Program-made: the position numbers and the translations under genes
The notes under the pieces: generated by a model
Database searches by the model: none
Told to the model about the DNA's origin: nothing
Seen by the model: the letters and a program-made list of their open reading frames with translations, nothing else
Origin: Thalassiosira profunda
Taxonomy: Eukaryota; Bacillariophyta; Thalassiosirophyceae; Thalassiosirales; Thalassiosiraceae
Length of the DNA: 22,168 nucleotides
Direction: 5' to 3'
NCBI GenBank assembly: GCA_036939355.1
Contig: JALLAP010000064.1
Location: 1 to 22,168 of the forward strand
Part shown: positions 1 through 9,495 of the stretch, one piece after another
Layout: each line of letters starts with the position of its first letter
Numbering within the stretch: position 1 is the stretch's first letter

Positions 1-136
1 CGCCGAAGAAGTCGACGTTGGCGCCGAAGCGCGGGTCCGAGCGGACCCCCAAGAATGTGCCTACGGGCGTGTCCACATACACGCTGCTCGTGGCGCCGGC
101 GAGGCCGACGAGGGAGGGTAGGAGAAGGGCTTTCAT
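1..136 (-). CDS. 5' end of a secreted carboxylesterase-like gene (partial)
   Basis: An ATG at 136 reading leftward opens 45 codons with no stop before the window edge. The product starts MKALLLPSLVGLAGATSS, a short hydrophobic signal peptide with small residues at the likely cleavage site. It is followed by VYVDTPVGTFLGVRSD and ends at GANVDFFG. The pattern of a T-x-x-G strand, a second G, then a V-x-F-F-G turn resembles the N-terminus of type B carboxylesterases, which continue with G-I-P-Y-A-x-P-P. The expected catalytic part lies outside the window, so the enzyme call is tentative, while the secreted N-terminus is well supported. A two-part motif shared with the ferritin-like genes lies 142 nt upstream of the ATG. 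Confidence 0.5.
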   Translation of the reverse strand, partial: MKALLLPSLVGLAGATSSVYVDTPVGTFLGVRSDPRFGANVDFFG

Positions 137-685
137 GGGCGAGTGTTGCATTGATTTATGGGGCGATGTCAACCAAGCGCGTCTTGGCGGCCGAACCTCC
201 TTTGTGTTGCAGATGTTACGGGGGCGTTTGTCGTCACCTTACCGCCGCGCCTTGTGGTGGTGGTGGGCTGAACACAGTTTGTGTCACTGAAATTCGGACA
301 TAATGAAGCGGTACAGAAAAGATACCTTTCTCCTCTTTCTGTCTCATGTCTCATACACTTTGGCAAAACGCCTCTGGTTGCACTCGTTGCACACTCCCCC
401 AGCCCCTGATAGTATGCTTGGTCGCTTCACGCATGTGTCAGTTCCAGCTGCTTGTCCTCCGTTCGTTTATCGGTCGATCAGTTTTCGCAAATGAAGAACG
501 GCCTCTTCTTTGTCCGAACGGGCAACCTCTAGATCTTTGCAATGTCGACAAGACATGATTGCTACGGATGGCGAGCATGCCTCCTGCTCGAGTTACTTTG
601 TAGCTGATAATACAAGATTATTTGTTACTGCCAAGCTAAAGCTATCTTGGTATTTGAGGCACACGCGGAGAGTGAGTTGCCACTC
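137..685. other. Intergenic region between carboxylesterase-like start and reductase 3' end
   Basis: I see no convincing gene here. Only short overlapping open frames with no family resemblance are present. It should hold the promoter of the leftward carboxylesterase-like gene and the 3' UTR of the reductase gene, which also runs leftward. The conserved promoter block at 278-329 lies inside it. Confidence 0.5.
278..329 (+). promoter_or_regulatory. Two-part promoter motif, copy 1
   Basis: TTTGTGTCACTGAAATT at 278-294 is followed by AAAAGATACCTTT at 317-329. The same two blocks, with one substitution and the same 39-nt offset, occur at 13856-13907, and again with a 44-nt offset at 18261-18317. 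All three sit upstream of a leftward gene with a predicted signal peptide. The DNA between the two blocks is not conserved, which argues for two constrained sites rather than simple copying. Confidence 0.45.
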
Positions 686-1957
686 TCATCGTTCCTTCTC
701 GTTGTTGACCGTGTCCTCCACGCCCAGGTGGTCGCACAGATCGCCGTACCCACCGATGAGCTGACCATTCAGATAGACGACCGGGACCGTCTTCGTCCCT
801 GGAGGAACGAGGTGCGAGAACATGCTCAGCGGGGCCTCGACGTACTCGACGTCCCACTGATGCAGTAGCGTCTTGGCGGCGACGCAAAATTTGCACTTGG
901 CCTTGGTCACGACGACGTTCGGCAGCGGCGGCACGGGGTCGTTCTCGTCGCCGCCCGCCGATGGTGCCCGCTGGACGTGGATGCCGCATTCCATCCCGCT
1001 GCCCCGAGAATACCGCCGGCTCCGCAAGAGGGAGCTGGACCGATGAGGCAGCCCCGGTCGTTCTCCCTTTGGCGTCGGAGGGTCCTCATCGTCCTTCTTG
1101 TCCTCCTCGCTCGCACTGGATCCATCGTCGCTCAGGGCTACCATCGGAACCTCGTCCTCCTCCTTCTTCGATAGGACGATCTCCTCCACAATCGAGTCCA
1201 TTTCCGGATGTCGGGGCATGTTCCTCTGCCGCAAATGCTCCAGGCACCGCTCGTCCGTCCAATCCAATATCGGATGGGCCTTCGACGGCTCTCCGCCAGG
1301 TGAGGAGAACTGAACAAAGTTCAAGTGGTCCCGCAGCGACGTTTGGCCGCGACGGACCCCGCTCAGCAGGCACTGCACCTTCGATGCCGTGCATTCTTGC
1401 TTGAGCGGGTTGATTTTGAAGACGCTTTGCGAGAGCTTGTGATATATGTTCTGCGAATCGCTCTCGAAGAAGTCCGGCTTGTACTCCGGCGTGATGCCCA
1501 CCTCGCCCATGGCCTCTCGAAAATCGTCTCTTGTGACATCCGCCTTGGCAATCGAGAGGTTGTCGCCCAGCCCGAGGATCTCGAGCAGCTGCCGTCCGTA
1601 GCGAAGGTCCCGCTCGCTCGTCGGACCCTGCGTGTCAATATAAAGCACGCGAACATCGGGACACGCCTCGGCGACGAGCGAGAGCATCACGCCCGATTGG
1701 ACGCCGAAGCTCGTGAGGACCGTGACGGACTTGGCGCCGAAGCGATCGACGACGAGCCGGATCCGCTCGACGGCGTCGGCGGCCGCGAGGCAGGCCTCGA
1801 ACGCGTCCTCCTCCTCCTGCCGCAGCACCGCCGCCTCGAGGACATCCGAGAGGTCCGGGCCGTCACCATCGTTGGCAGCGCCCGCGCGGCTCTTGGCCTC
1901 CACGTCGGAGATGTCGATGCCGCTCCCGTGGGAGGCCTTCGTCAGAGCGTACACCAT
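686..1957 (-). CDS. PAPS/APS reductase with C-terminal glutaredoxin domain (APR-B-like)
   Basis: 423 aa from the first ATG (1957); in-frame codons upstream lack an ATG. It should reduce activated sulfate (APS or PAPS) to sulfite in sulfate assimilation. The reductase domain (about 55-330) shows TSFGVQSGVML (82-92), YIDTQGPTSERD (106-117), GVRRGQTSLRDHL (200-212), HPILDW (228-233) and the catalytic ECGIH (323-327, Cys324). The Cys-Cys pair that would bind a 4Fe-4S cluster is replaced by YHKLSQSVFKINP, so the enzyme looks cluster-free like PAPS reductases and the APR-B enzymes known from mosses and diatoms. Residues 345-412 form a glutaredoxin/thioredoxin-like domain with CKFC (355-358) and TVPVVYLNGQLIGG. 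An acidic Ser/Lys/Glu segment (about 262-305) is inserted just before the catalytic tail. Plastid location is usual for the family, but I see no clear targeting peptide. No intron needed. Confidence 0.88.
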   Translation of the reverse strand: MVYALTKASHGSGIDISDVEAKSRAGAANDGDGPDLSDVLEAAVLRQEEEDAFEACLAAADAVERIRLVVDRFGAKSVTVLTSFGVQSGVMLSLVAEACPDVRVLYIDTQGPTSERDLRYGRQLLEILGLGDNLSIAKADVTRDDFREAMGEVGITPEYKPDFFESDSQNIYHKLSQSVFKINPLKQECTASKVQCLLSGVRRGQTSLRDHLNFVQFSSPGGEPSKAHPILDWTDERCLEHLRQRNMPRHPEMDSIVEEIVLSKKEEDEVPMVALSDDGSSASEEDKKDDEDPPTPKGERPGLPHRSSSLLRSRRYSRGSGMECGIHVQRAPSAGGDENDPVPPLPNVVVTKAKCKFCVAAKTLLHQWDVEYVEAPLSMFSHLVPPGTKTVPVVYLNGQLIGGYGDLCDHLGVEDTVNNEKER

Positions 1958-3472
1958 CGTCTCTCGACGAAACGAACCTCGACGTGAACGAACCTTCACG
2001 CCAGCGTTGCAATAGAGTTAATGCTGAGCTGCGCGCCCATTGACTCGACGCTTGGCTTCCCCACGCGCAGAGTGGAGGAGCAGCCGCGCGCGGCGAGGAG
2101 TTGGACGGCTGGCAAGCAGACGCGGTGAACACGCACTTCCGCCCCAAAGATTCAAGCCGCTGTGGTTGTGACAGGCGTCAGCGCTTCAAGTTGAGGTGCA
2201 AATACAGCCGTCTGACCTACGTCCCTGTCTCCGTATGTACTTACCAAAGTATCGGTAGAGCAGGCGCTCCGATGAAAGAGAAACAGCGAGAGGAGCCCGG
2301 AAGCAATCGCAGCAAGGATGCGGTTGGGATGATCCATCGCCTAGGCTCTCGTCTGTCGCATTCTCTCTCTGGCGGGTTCACGAAGCAATCACAGCCACAG
2401 CTCATGGAGGGGTCCCCTTCTAAGTACAAGCCTCTACTTGACACAAAAGATGCTCCGAGTGAGCCTGAGTATGTGCTCACTGTAGATCGTGCTCTTGTCC
2501 AAGCACCTGATACGTTGCTGATACCGTTAGCAATGAAACGCATGCGTCCACGAGCGACCGCCACTTTCTTGTGCGTGGCAGTAAGAGGTGTGGGTTCCTC
2601 TCGTATTGGTGTTGCCCCGGGTGTTCTCCTCGGTGCCCGCTTGTCTGGTGCCAAAACCCCTAACCTTGCCACGGAAGAAGCGAGCGGCTCGGACGTACGC
2701 GCATGCCCACGCGAGGCGCGGACGAATACCAACGCCTCGTCGATAATTCTTCAGTTGCAGTTGCAATGAATTAGGGCATCCAAAAGAGACGATGTGTGTT
2801 CTCTGCCAGAGCGGACTGCAATGCTGTGCTACTGCCCTCTCAAAGGCACGTCGCCGCACGCCAGAATGTCGCTGGGGCAGAGAAGGAGGGAGGTCGCAAA
2901 AGCCCGACGAGCGGCCGCCGCCAACCGCGCTCATATCTGCGGCGGAGTGTATTCCGAGACGGCCATCGTTCGATCTCATTTTTTTGCAGCTCGCTGACCG
3001 TTCGCCGCCGCGTCCTATTCGACCGATGCCACCACCTGAGGGCGCCAGCCCTGCGCCGCCGCTGTTGCTGTGCGTCTGTGGCGCTTCTTCCTCGGGCAGC
3101 CGCCACTTTGTTGTTGCTCGGGAAATCGGAGCTTTGTTTGACCGAGAGCGGAGAAATGACAAGAAGGAGGGCGCTCGCTCGGATTGGGGGCAGCAAAGAT
3201 ATCCTTCGCAGAGAATCATCTCCTCCTCGCGCGCTCCTACACTCATCACTCCTCCTCACTCCGCCACGCCCCGCCTCCCGTGGCCTGGCGCCTCGGCCGT
3301 CCGCTCCAGCCTAAGCGGCAGGCGACCAATATCGCTGGGGAGCTGCCGGCGACGCTGCGCGGGGCGAGCGATAGCTCCTGAACCTCTGCGTCCGATTGGG
3401 AGGTAGGGCGCCAACCTCGCTGAGTGAAACACACAAGCAATTTGTGCACATCTTGTGTGCAAAGAAAAGAAG
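1958..3472. other. Divergent intergenic region, no recognised gene
   Basis: About 1.5 kb lies between the leftward reductase and the rightward lipase. Several overlapping frames of 140-240 codons are open on both strands (2101-2769 +, 2527-3249 -, 2792-3406 +). None shows a recognisable domain or clean start context, and they overlap one another, as expected in GC-rich non-coding DNA. It presumably holds the promoters of both neighbours. The stretch 2780-3420 could include unannotated 5' exons, but I cannot support any. Confidence 0.4.
3443..3457 (+). repeat. TGTGCACATCTTGTG motif, copy 1 (lipase 5' leader)
   Basis: A 15-mer with a palindromic GTGCAC core, 16 nt upstream of the lipase ATG. 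Exact copies occur at 4096-4110 (+) and 21804-21790 (-), all in the sense direction of the local gene. Related GTGCAC sites lie in first introns of the secreted genes (about 15854 and 22099). Confidence 0.6.
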
Positions 3473-4129
3473 ATGGCGGCGGCGCCGCCCACCCTCTTCG
3501 ACGAGGCCCGCGACCTGCTCGTCTTCGCGTGCGCGACGCACTTCCTTGGTCGTATGCGGCTGGTGGCCCGCGAGGAGTCTGCAGACGCCAGCACCAACCA
3601 CAACCGCGCCTTCCCCGCGGCCACGGCGGCCACCCTCCTCGCCACGCCCATCGCGCCCCGCCAGATCGCCGACGCCATCGACGCCCGGGCCGAGGGCGCC
3701 GTGCCCTTCCTCGACGACGAGGCCGACTTTGGACGGGGGCGCTGGGCCGACGTCAACGCGCGCATGCTCCGGGATCCTCCGCCCTCGTGGGAAATCATTG
3801 AATTTGGCGACGAGCGATCGGACAAGGAGCTGGTGTACGCCATTGCAATTGACGACGCGAAGAAGAGGGTGGTTGTGGGATTTCGCGCCAGCGTCACCTC
3901 CAAGGATTGGCGGGTGAATCTCAACATGGTCTACGGACCCAAAACAAATCCGATATGCGGGATGGAGCTCGGGGAAACATCGATTGAGCAACCGAAGAAG
4001 CTCGTAATGCATCGCGGCTTCAGGGACTATCTGTTCCAAAAGCGTTCGAGACTGCGCGTTAATCCGCCTCAGGCTCATCAATCTATGAGTACAGCTGTGC
4101 ACATCTTGTGTTCGACGAGAAAGTCGTAA
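3473..4129 (+). CDS. Class 3 lipase, N-terminal part (gene interrupted)
   Basis: The ATG at 3473 sits in a good eukaryotic context (aagATGg) and is preferred over an in-frame ATG at 3455. The product begins MAAAPPTLFDEARDLLVFA. It contains VVVGFRASVTSKDWRVNLN, the class 3 lipase strand/oxyanion region (usual form VxAFRGT.S..DW), and VMHRGFRDYLFQK, the conserved H-x-G-F-x-x-Y-L-F segment before the nucleophile elbow. About 28 residues later the frame stops at 4127, before any GxSxG motif. That motif, with the rest of the fold, appears in the matching order at 11076-11805. The missing loop should be only 10 to 40 residues, so the gene is split by about 7 kb. A GTAAGT at 4126 overlaps the stop and could be a splice donor joining phase-correctly to an acceptor at 11075, giving a protein of about 460 aa. 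Whether it is intact through a giant intron or broken is unresolved. Confidence 0.8.
   Translation: MAAAPPTLFDEARDLLVFACATHFLGRMRLVAREESADASTNHNRAFPAATAATLLATPIAPRQIADAIDARAEGAVPFLDDEADFGRGRWADVNARMLRDPPPSWEIIEFGDERSDKELVYAIAIDDAKKRVVVGFRASVTSKDWRVNLNMVYGPKTNPICGMELGETSIEQPKKLVMHRGFRDYLFQKRSRLRVNPPQAHQSMSTAVHILCSTRKS
4096..4110 (+). repeat. TGTGCACATCTTGTG motif, copy 2 (lipase break)
   Basis: An exact copy of the 15-mer at 3443-3457, located about 15 nt before the end of the lipase N-terminal frame, where similarity to lipases has already faded. Confidence 0.6.
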
Positions 4130-4215
4130 GTAGGTATGTATCTCTCCTGGTGGTACATACATAAGATTTGTACGTAGTACCTTGTGGTAGGTACCTAAGA
4201 GGTATGAGTAGGGGC
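4126..4215. repeat. AT-rich segment with short inverted repeats at the left lipase break
   Basis: Directly after the end of the lipase frame, composition shifts from GC-rich coding to a stretch rich in GTA, TAC and GGTA. GTATGTA (from about 4135) is followed after a short loop by TACATAC. GGTAC and GTACC words recur several times up to about 4195. Such hairpin-prone sequence is seen at ends of some transposable elements, but no matching copy is visible at the right break. Confidence 0.4.
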
Positions 4216-4334
4216 GTATGCCATGATCGCTGCGCACTTGTGTTGGTTCATTATGTAATATGCACTTGATTGAATTGAATGCAAACAACATCGACACGTC
4301 TCCTTCTGCAGGCTTCTTCGCCTCGTCGGAAGAA

Positions 4335-7001
4335 CTAAACTTCAAAAACTTCAACGCCTTCCGGCATCTTCCCACGGCCCGGAGGAACAGCGTCGGCGTC
4401 GGGGGCCTCGCAAGACAGGAGGTTGTCCGTCTCTTCCCCCAAATCTTCATCGCTCGCCACCTCCTCTTCCTCCGCCGCAGACTTTTTTGCCTTTTTTGCC
4501 TTCCTTCCGGACTAGATGGAAAACCGTGAGAGGGACTTCATGTCAAGAAGCAGCAATGGTTCAGATCAGCTCCGCCTTACCATTTTGTACCACTTGTCTC
4601 TGACTGAAGCATACGACCGTCCGGGAAAATGCTTGGCGATCTCTGTCCACTGGCTCCCTAGCTCCCTATGCTTCTCCCGGAGCAGTGTCTCATCGCCCGC
4701 ATCCCATCTATTGTTCGCGCCCTGCTTCTCCCCTTCGACAGACTTGGCAGAAATCATGAGAGGCATCACGTCGCGAAGCAAAAAATGGTTCAGATCAGCC
4801 CATCTTACCATCCCTTCACACTTCTGTCTGACCGAATGAGACGACCGTCCGGGAAAATGCTTGGCGATCTCTGTCCACTGGTTCCCTAGCTCCTTATGCT
4901 TCTCCCGGAGCAGTGTCTCCTCGACCGCATCCCATCTCTTGTTCGCGCTCTTTTTCGGAGGCTCCCCTCTCTCTTTCTGCCTCCTTTTCTTCTCCCAGTC
5001 CGTTTTAGGATAAAGCTGGTCCCAGTTGCTAAAGAGCGGTGAGTGCGATCGTCAATTGCATGCACTCATGCTCACACACCTTACTTACTCAGGAAACTCG
5101 GCTCCATTTTCCCTGTGCGGCTTGACTTTGGAGGACCAGAACTCCTTCTCCTCATTTAGACTCCGGAAAGGGAGGAAGCCATTGTCTATCCACTTCTGCT
5201 TCAGCGCACGTCGGCCCTCGCCCTCGCCGGCAGCCTTTCCTTGGCGTCCGCCCGCCCAAAGCAAAACACCTTTCGTGCGATGATAGGGCAAATACGTCCT
5301 CTCCGCCACCTCCCAAATCCGGAGGTACTCGCAAGGCGTGTATTGCACTCCATTCTCTGGTGGAGGTGGAAGCACCCCCGTGGTCCGGAAGAATCCAATT
5401 TCATCCAGGAGCTTGATCCTGCGCTCGTCTTCCTCGTTCGTCTCTCCAGACTCCTTCAGCGGCCCTAGTCGTCTGAGATTCTCGTCACACCACGAATGAA
5501 GAGATTTGTTTGTTCCTGACTGCGGGCGTGGGTGGCCGTTGACCCTGACAAACGCGACAAGAACTTGATATGTTCTGTCCCATTGGTCGCGGAAATGATC
5601 CCACACGAAACCCATCGAGCTCAGCCGAGCCTTTTGTCCGTCTGACAGTTTGACGCCGCCATGCCCCCCCTGCCGGACATTGCTGACCCAACGTCCCAAC
5701 GAAGACTGTTTTTGAAGAGGCATCTGTTGCTCATGCTCGTCCATGTATGTCTTGAGCTGCGCGATTCTATCCTCGAAGGTGAATTGATTCGGATCATTGG
5801 ATTCGTCGTGCAGGCCAGCAATGAACTCGCTCGCGCCGGCCCCCCCGTATTTGTCCGCGACGTTTCGATCCCTCATTCGTTCCAAGAGGCCCTCCCCTTC
5901 TCTCTGGAGGAAGCCCTCCGAGTCCGTCAACATTTCAGGGATATCTGCGTCGTGCGGTTTGGCCCCGGTGTCGCCATCCGATTTGGGCTCCAGCTGATTC
6001 CGGAAGAGGTCCAGCGTGCTCTCCCGGAAGCGATCGTTTGGCTCGACTCCCAAAAGGCTGCAGGCGTTAGCCATCGTATCCATCGCACCGGCCAACGATG
6101 CACCGCTCCTCGTGGCCGACGTGGCATCGCTCCTCGAGGCCGACGACGGACCGCTCCTCCTGGACGACAAGGCGCCCCTCCTCGTACTGGCCGACCCACT
6201 GCTCGTCGCTCTGTTGTTGTCGATGGGCGGGAGCATTCCCGGGGGCGGGAACATTCCGGGAGGCAATGCTGGGTGGCCGTTTGAGCGGGGATCTCCTGCC
6301 CTCGCCCTTTTGGCAGAAGAAGGCGAGGCAGATTCATCACTGGCTGGCCTCTTTTTGGTCGTAGGACGCGCGTTCGCCACGTTGCTCGGCGAGGCACCGC
6401 TCCTTGAGGCACCCCACCTCGAGGGGCCGCTCCTCGAGGGACCACTTCTCGAGCCACTGTCGCTGTCGCCGTTTGGCTGGCCTCCTTCGCTACCAGCGTC
6501 GTCGCTGTCATCGCCAGACTCAGGACGTGCATCGTCGTTCCCGTCGTGGTCGTCGTTGCCACCGCCACCGCCACCGCCATCACCGCCATTCATGCCATGC
6601 CTGCGAGGGAAGCCACGTTTGACGAGAGGCATCACAGTCAGATCGCCCACGGGGGCGAGACGATTCGAACGCCTCCCAGTCACGGTCGAGTACCCGCTCG
6701 TTTCTCCGAACCACCGGACAAAAGGCGATCCATCCGACCACGAGCCTTTGTCACCGAATCCAAGACCCTGGTAAAATTTGACGGCCGGCGACGATTTATT
6801 CACCCCGAGAATCATCTTGCAGCTGCCATAACCTTCTAGTCTGTAACACGAGGCCAAAATCTGAAGCAGGGCAGTCCCCATGCCAAGTCCTGGCACCTTC
6901 GATCGCAGGAACTCGACAACTGCAGGCTGATACTCGTCCTTTCGAAACATTCCACTCTCGACAAGGCACAGCATGGCAGGGACCGTTGGCATGATGAACA
7001 T
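4335..7001 (-). CDS. GNAT-like / HA-HA / Myb-Myb nuclear protein (four exons)
   Basis: Hand-built model: exons 7001-5089, 5028-4809, 4742-4581 and 4511-4335, all on the minus strand with GT-AG introns and consistent phase; 823 aa. Residues ~33-80 carry a GNAT acetyltransferase signature (GLGMGTALL, LGVNKSSPAVKFYQGLGF), but the N-terminal half of that fold is missing. Next come a Gly/Asp/Ser/Arg-rich disordered stretch with a likely bipartite nuclear signal (~216-235), then two helicase-associated (HA) domains, ~407-468 (ending LSSMGFVWD) and ~472-540. Two near-identical Myb/SANT repeats follow (~668-707 and ~722-763; RWDA, LREKH, WTEIAKHFPGRS). It ends in a Lys- then Glu-rich tail. It is probably a DNA-binding nuclear protein. 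Exon 3 with its intron is a tandem duplicate of exon 2's Myb part; that 66-nt intron is stop-free and could be retained. The GNAT start is uncertain: a good acceptor (ctttcag) near 7010 hints at an upstream exon. Acetyltransferase activity is not assured. Confidence 0.72.
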
Positions 7002-7171
7002 GCACGCTGAAAGCACATCGCAACATCCGTTCCTCTCAAGACTACGGCGATTGGCTGCGCCACCACCAGCACGAATCGAACCCCAAGCTTGCTCCCATTA
7101 TGGTTCTCGAGCTTCACTTGCAGGGGCGTGTAACTTTGTATGTCAAGTTGGCCGAAGTGTGCGTTCAGTTG

Positions 7172-9495
7172 TTATTCCCACTCCGGCATTGATTTGGCTT
7201 TGTCGTATTCCAACAGGAATACACGAGCGTGTTTGTCGCCGGCGAGATCGACCTTCTGCCTGATATCCTCCTCCAATGTTGCAGAGCAGAAAAGGTCCTC
7301 CAACTTCATGTGAACGCATCCCTCGACGCCACCGATGATGCTATTCGTTTCATCAACGCCATGTCTCAGCATGCGACATAGAGGTGCTACCGACGAGAGA
7401 ACGCCCCATTCATCGTCGGCGATCATTTCCACCACTCCACCGCCGCATTTGCTCGCCCCATACGGAGCAATGTCACGATTTGCTGCAATGATTTCCCTCA
7501 CCAACTCAGGGGTTGCACGATCCAAAGGGACAAAGTTCTCCTTCTCGATATCGTGCCCCAGTAGATCAGTGACAGCGACAACGGCAGACTTGTCTGAACT
7601 CTCCTCGCCTGCATCTGGCTGCGATCCGCATGGCAACTCCCCATCTGCGCCCCCTTCCTTCCTACCGTCCTCGAAGGCGCCCGCACCGTTCTTCCTCTCT
7701 TGCGACAGATCCACCGTTCCATCCATGATGGCGAGTAGTTTGGGATCCGTTCCCTCCCGCGGGGGGCTCGCCGCCGCGGTGCCGCGCGCCGCCGTCGCCG
7801 CGGGGGCCGACCCGCGCGATCCGCCTTTGCCCGCGCCGCTCGCTCCGCGGGCGCTGCCGGCACCGCTGCGCGCCGATTCGGCCTTGTCGGCCAGCGGCGG
7901 GGGGCGCGGAAGATTCGTTCTCTTCGGCGCCGGGAGGGGCGGGCGCTGGTGCGTCGCGGGCGGCGACGCAGTTGACGTTGGCGGCGAGGGCTCCGCGGCC
8001 GGTGGCTGCGCAGGAGGCCCGGTCGGCGCCGATAGCTGCGGCGCCGGGCACCGTCCCACCTCCGTGGCCGTCGGCCCTCCCGTCGGCGGGACGGCCGGAA
8101 TGGCAGCCCGATTGGAATGGCTCCCCCGCGCCGCGATGTGCGCGCGGCGTCCACCTCCTGTGGCAGCCCGATCATTGCTGGCCTCCCCGGGGACGACGGT
8201 GGCAACCTCGGCCCGAGCGGCGTTTTGGAACGAGCGCGGGTCACGCACGGCCTTTTCCAGCGCGCTCGGCCGGTGGGACAGTTGGCGCCTCGGTTCGGGC
8301 CTCGTCGGTCGCTGCGGCGGTTGCGAGAACGCTCGCTCGGCCGTGGGAGGCTGTTGCTGCGGTGAGGACGGTCTATCAGTTCCCGGCCGACCCTGGACGT
8401 GCGGCGGGGGAGCAGGACCTGGCCACATCCCTGCAAAGGCCGGAGGAGCAGGACATGGCCGCATCCCCGCCACAGCCGGTGATGCCTTCCCTGCTTCTAC
8501 GCCCCCCGCCGCGCTGTGTAGCACTGTCCTGGCCTCCGTTTGCTGCTCCCCGACGTTGCATACAGAAATGAGGTCAGCATGTGACAGAATAACGAACGAT
8601 TGAGGTGCAGCAAACTCACCTCTTGCGCATCAACAAATTGACTCCTCCATCGACGCATCCCCGCCAGCACCCCCACGGCCTGTTCCTCCCTCTTGTCGGT
8701 GGCCATCGGTTGGGCAGCGCTCCCCGCCGTGCCCTCCTTGTCCTCGCCCTCCTCGTCCCCCGCCGCGGCGTTGCGTGCACTAACGTCCGCGTCGAGGCTT
8801 TTCTCATTGCTCAACGTTTCCGGCGAAACCATTCCACTGTCAGCGTTTGTCTGACCATCCCCTGCTCGGGGGACGTTTACATCCTCGGCATTCCCCCCGT
8901 GCTGCTCGATGTTGTCGCCACGCGCCGCCCCCAAAGGGATGTTCTCCTCCATCGCCTTCAACTCTTTGTCGCCACCAGCTATCACTCCCCTCATCCTATC
9001 ACTACCGGCTTTGTATTCCTCCACAACTTCACCCCACTTTCCTTCATCTATCTCCTTCTCATCAAAAAGAGCGCTCAAACGTCCCTTGAGGCTAGCAAGA
9101 TTCCCATTGAGTTCGGCACATTTGCTCTGGAGGCTGGCTTCCTCCCGCCGGAGACGGGCCATCTCGTCTCGCCCCCCACCGTCCCGGACTAGATCCAAAA
9201 ACGCCGAATTTGATTGCGTGATCCCGTTTTGGAGCTCAACCAGCTCACCCTGGAGACGTTCTGACCGCCCAAGCACGCCCTTGATATCCTCGTCGACCCT
9301 CTGCATTTTGGAATTGTGTTCTCTCCGCCCATGATCGAATTCAGCCAACAACCGGGCCAGCTGTTGTTTGTAAATACCATCTTGCGCGCGGAGTGTATCC
9401 CGCCTCGCAGTAGACTCTGGAGACAATTGCACCGCCGTCCCTGTCGCCCCCGCTACCCCCGAGTTGCGAGATTCACGAGCAGGAGAGGTCGACAT
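7172..9495 (-). CDS. Large coiled-coil, disordered protein of unknown function (two exons)
   Basis: Exon 1 is 9495-8620. It ends GAG before GTGAGT (8619), and exon 2 is 8545 (or 8542)-7172, entered in phase 0 after an AG acceptor. Spliced product is about 749 aa. The first ATG is 9495. Residues ~30-185 are strongly heptad-like (KQQLARLLAEFDHGRREHN, RLRREEASLQSKCAELNG), predicting a long coiled coil. A long acidic and then Pro/Ala/Arg-rich low-complexity middle follows. The last ~120 residues look ordered (RATPELVREIIAANRD, DDEWGVLSSVAPLCRML, ARVFLLEYDKA), but I do not recognise a family. Coiled coil plus disorder suggests a scaffold or partner protein. It lies just upstream (155-170 bp) of, and parallel to, the GNAT-HA-Myb gene, and diverges from the Spo11-like gene. 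Long open frames on the opposite strand (for example 7335-8603) are composition artefacts of GC-rich codons. Confidence 0.68.

Noticed and set aside
1325..1987. 220-codon plus-strand frame opposite the reductase
   Set aside because: It is the antisense shadow of a clearly identified reductase gene.
2101..3406. Open frames of 200-240 codons on both strands between the reductase and lipase genes
   Set aside because: They overlap each other on opposite strands, lack recognisable domains and have shadow-like composition.
3311..4450. 379-codon minus-strand frame opposite the lipase N-terminal part
   Set aside because: It overlaps the true lipase frame and only touches the real minus-strand exon 4511-4335 in a different frame.
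7060..7090. tRNA B-box-like GGTTCGATTCG on the minus strand
   Set aside because: Flanks do not pair into a T-arm and no matching A-box, anticodon arm or acceptor stem is visible.
7335..8603. 422-codon plus-strand frame opposite the coiled-coil gene
   Set aside because: It mirrors the Pro/Ala/Arg-rich codons of the real minus-strand exon and spans its intron.
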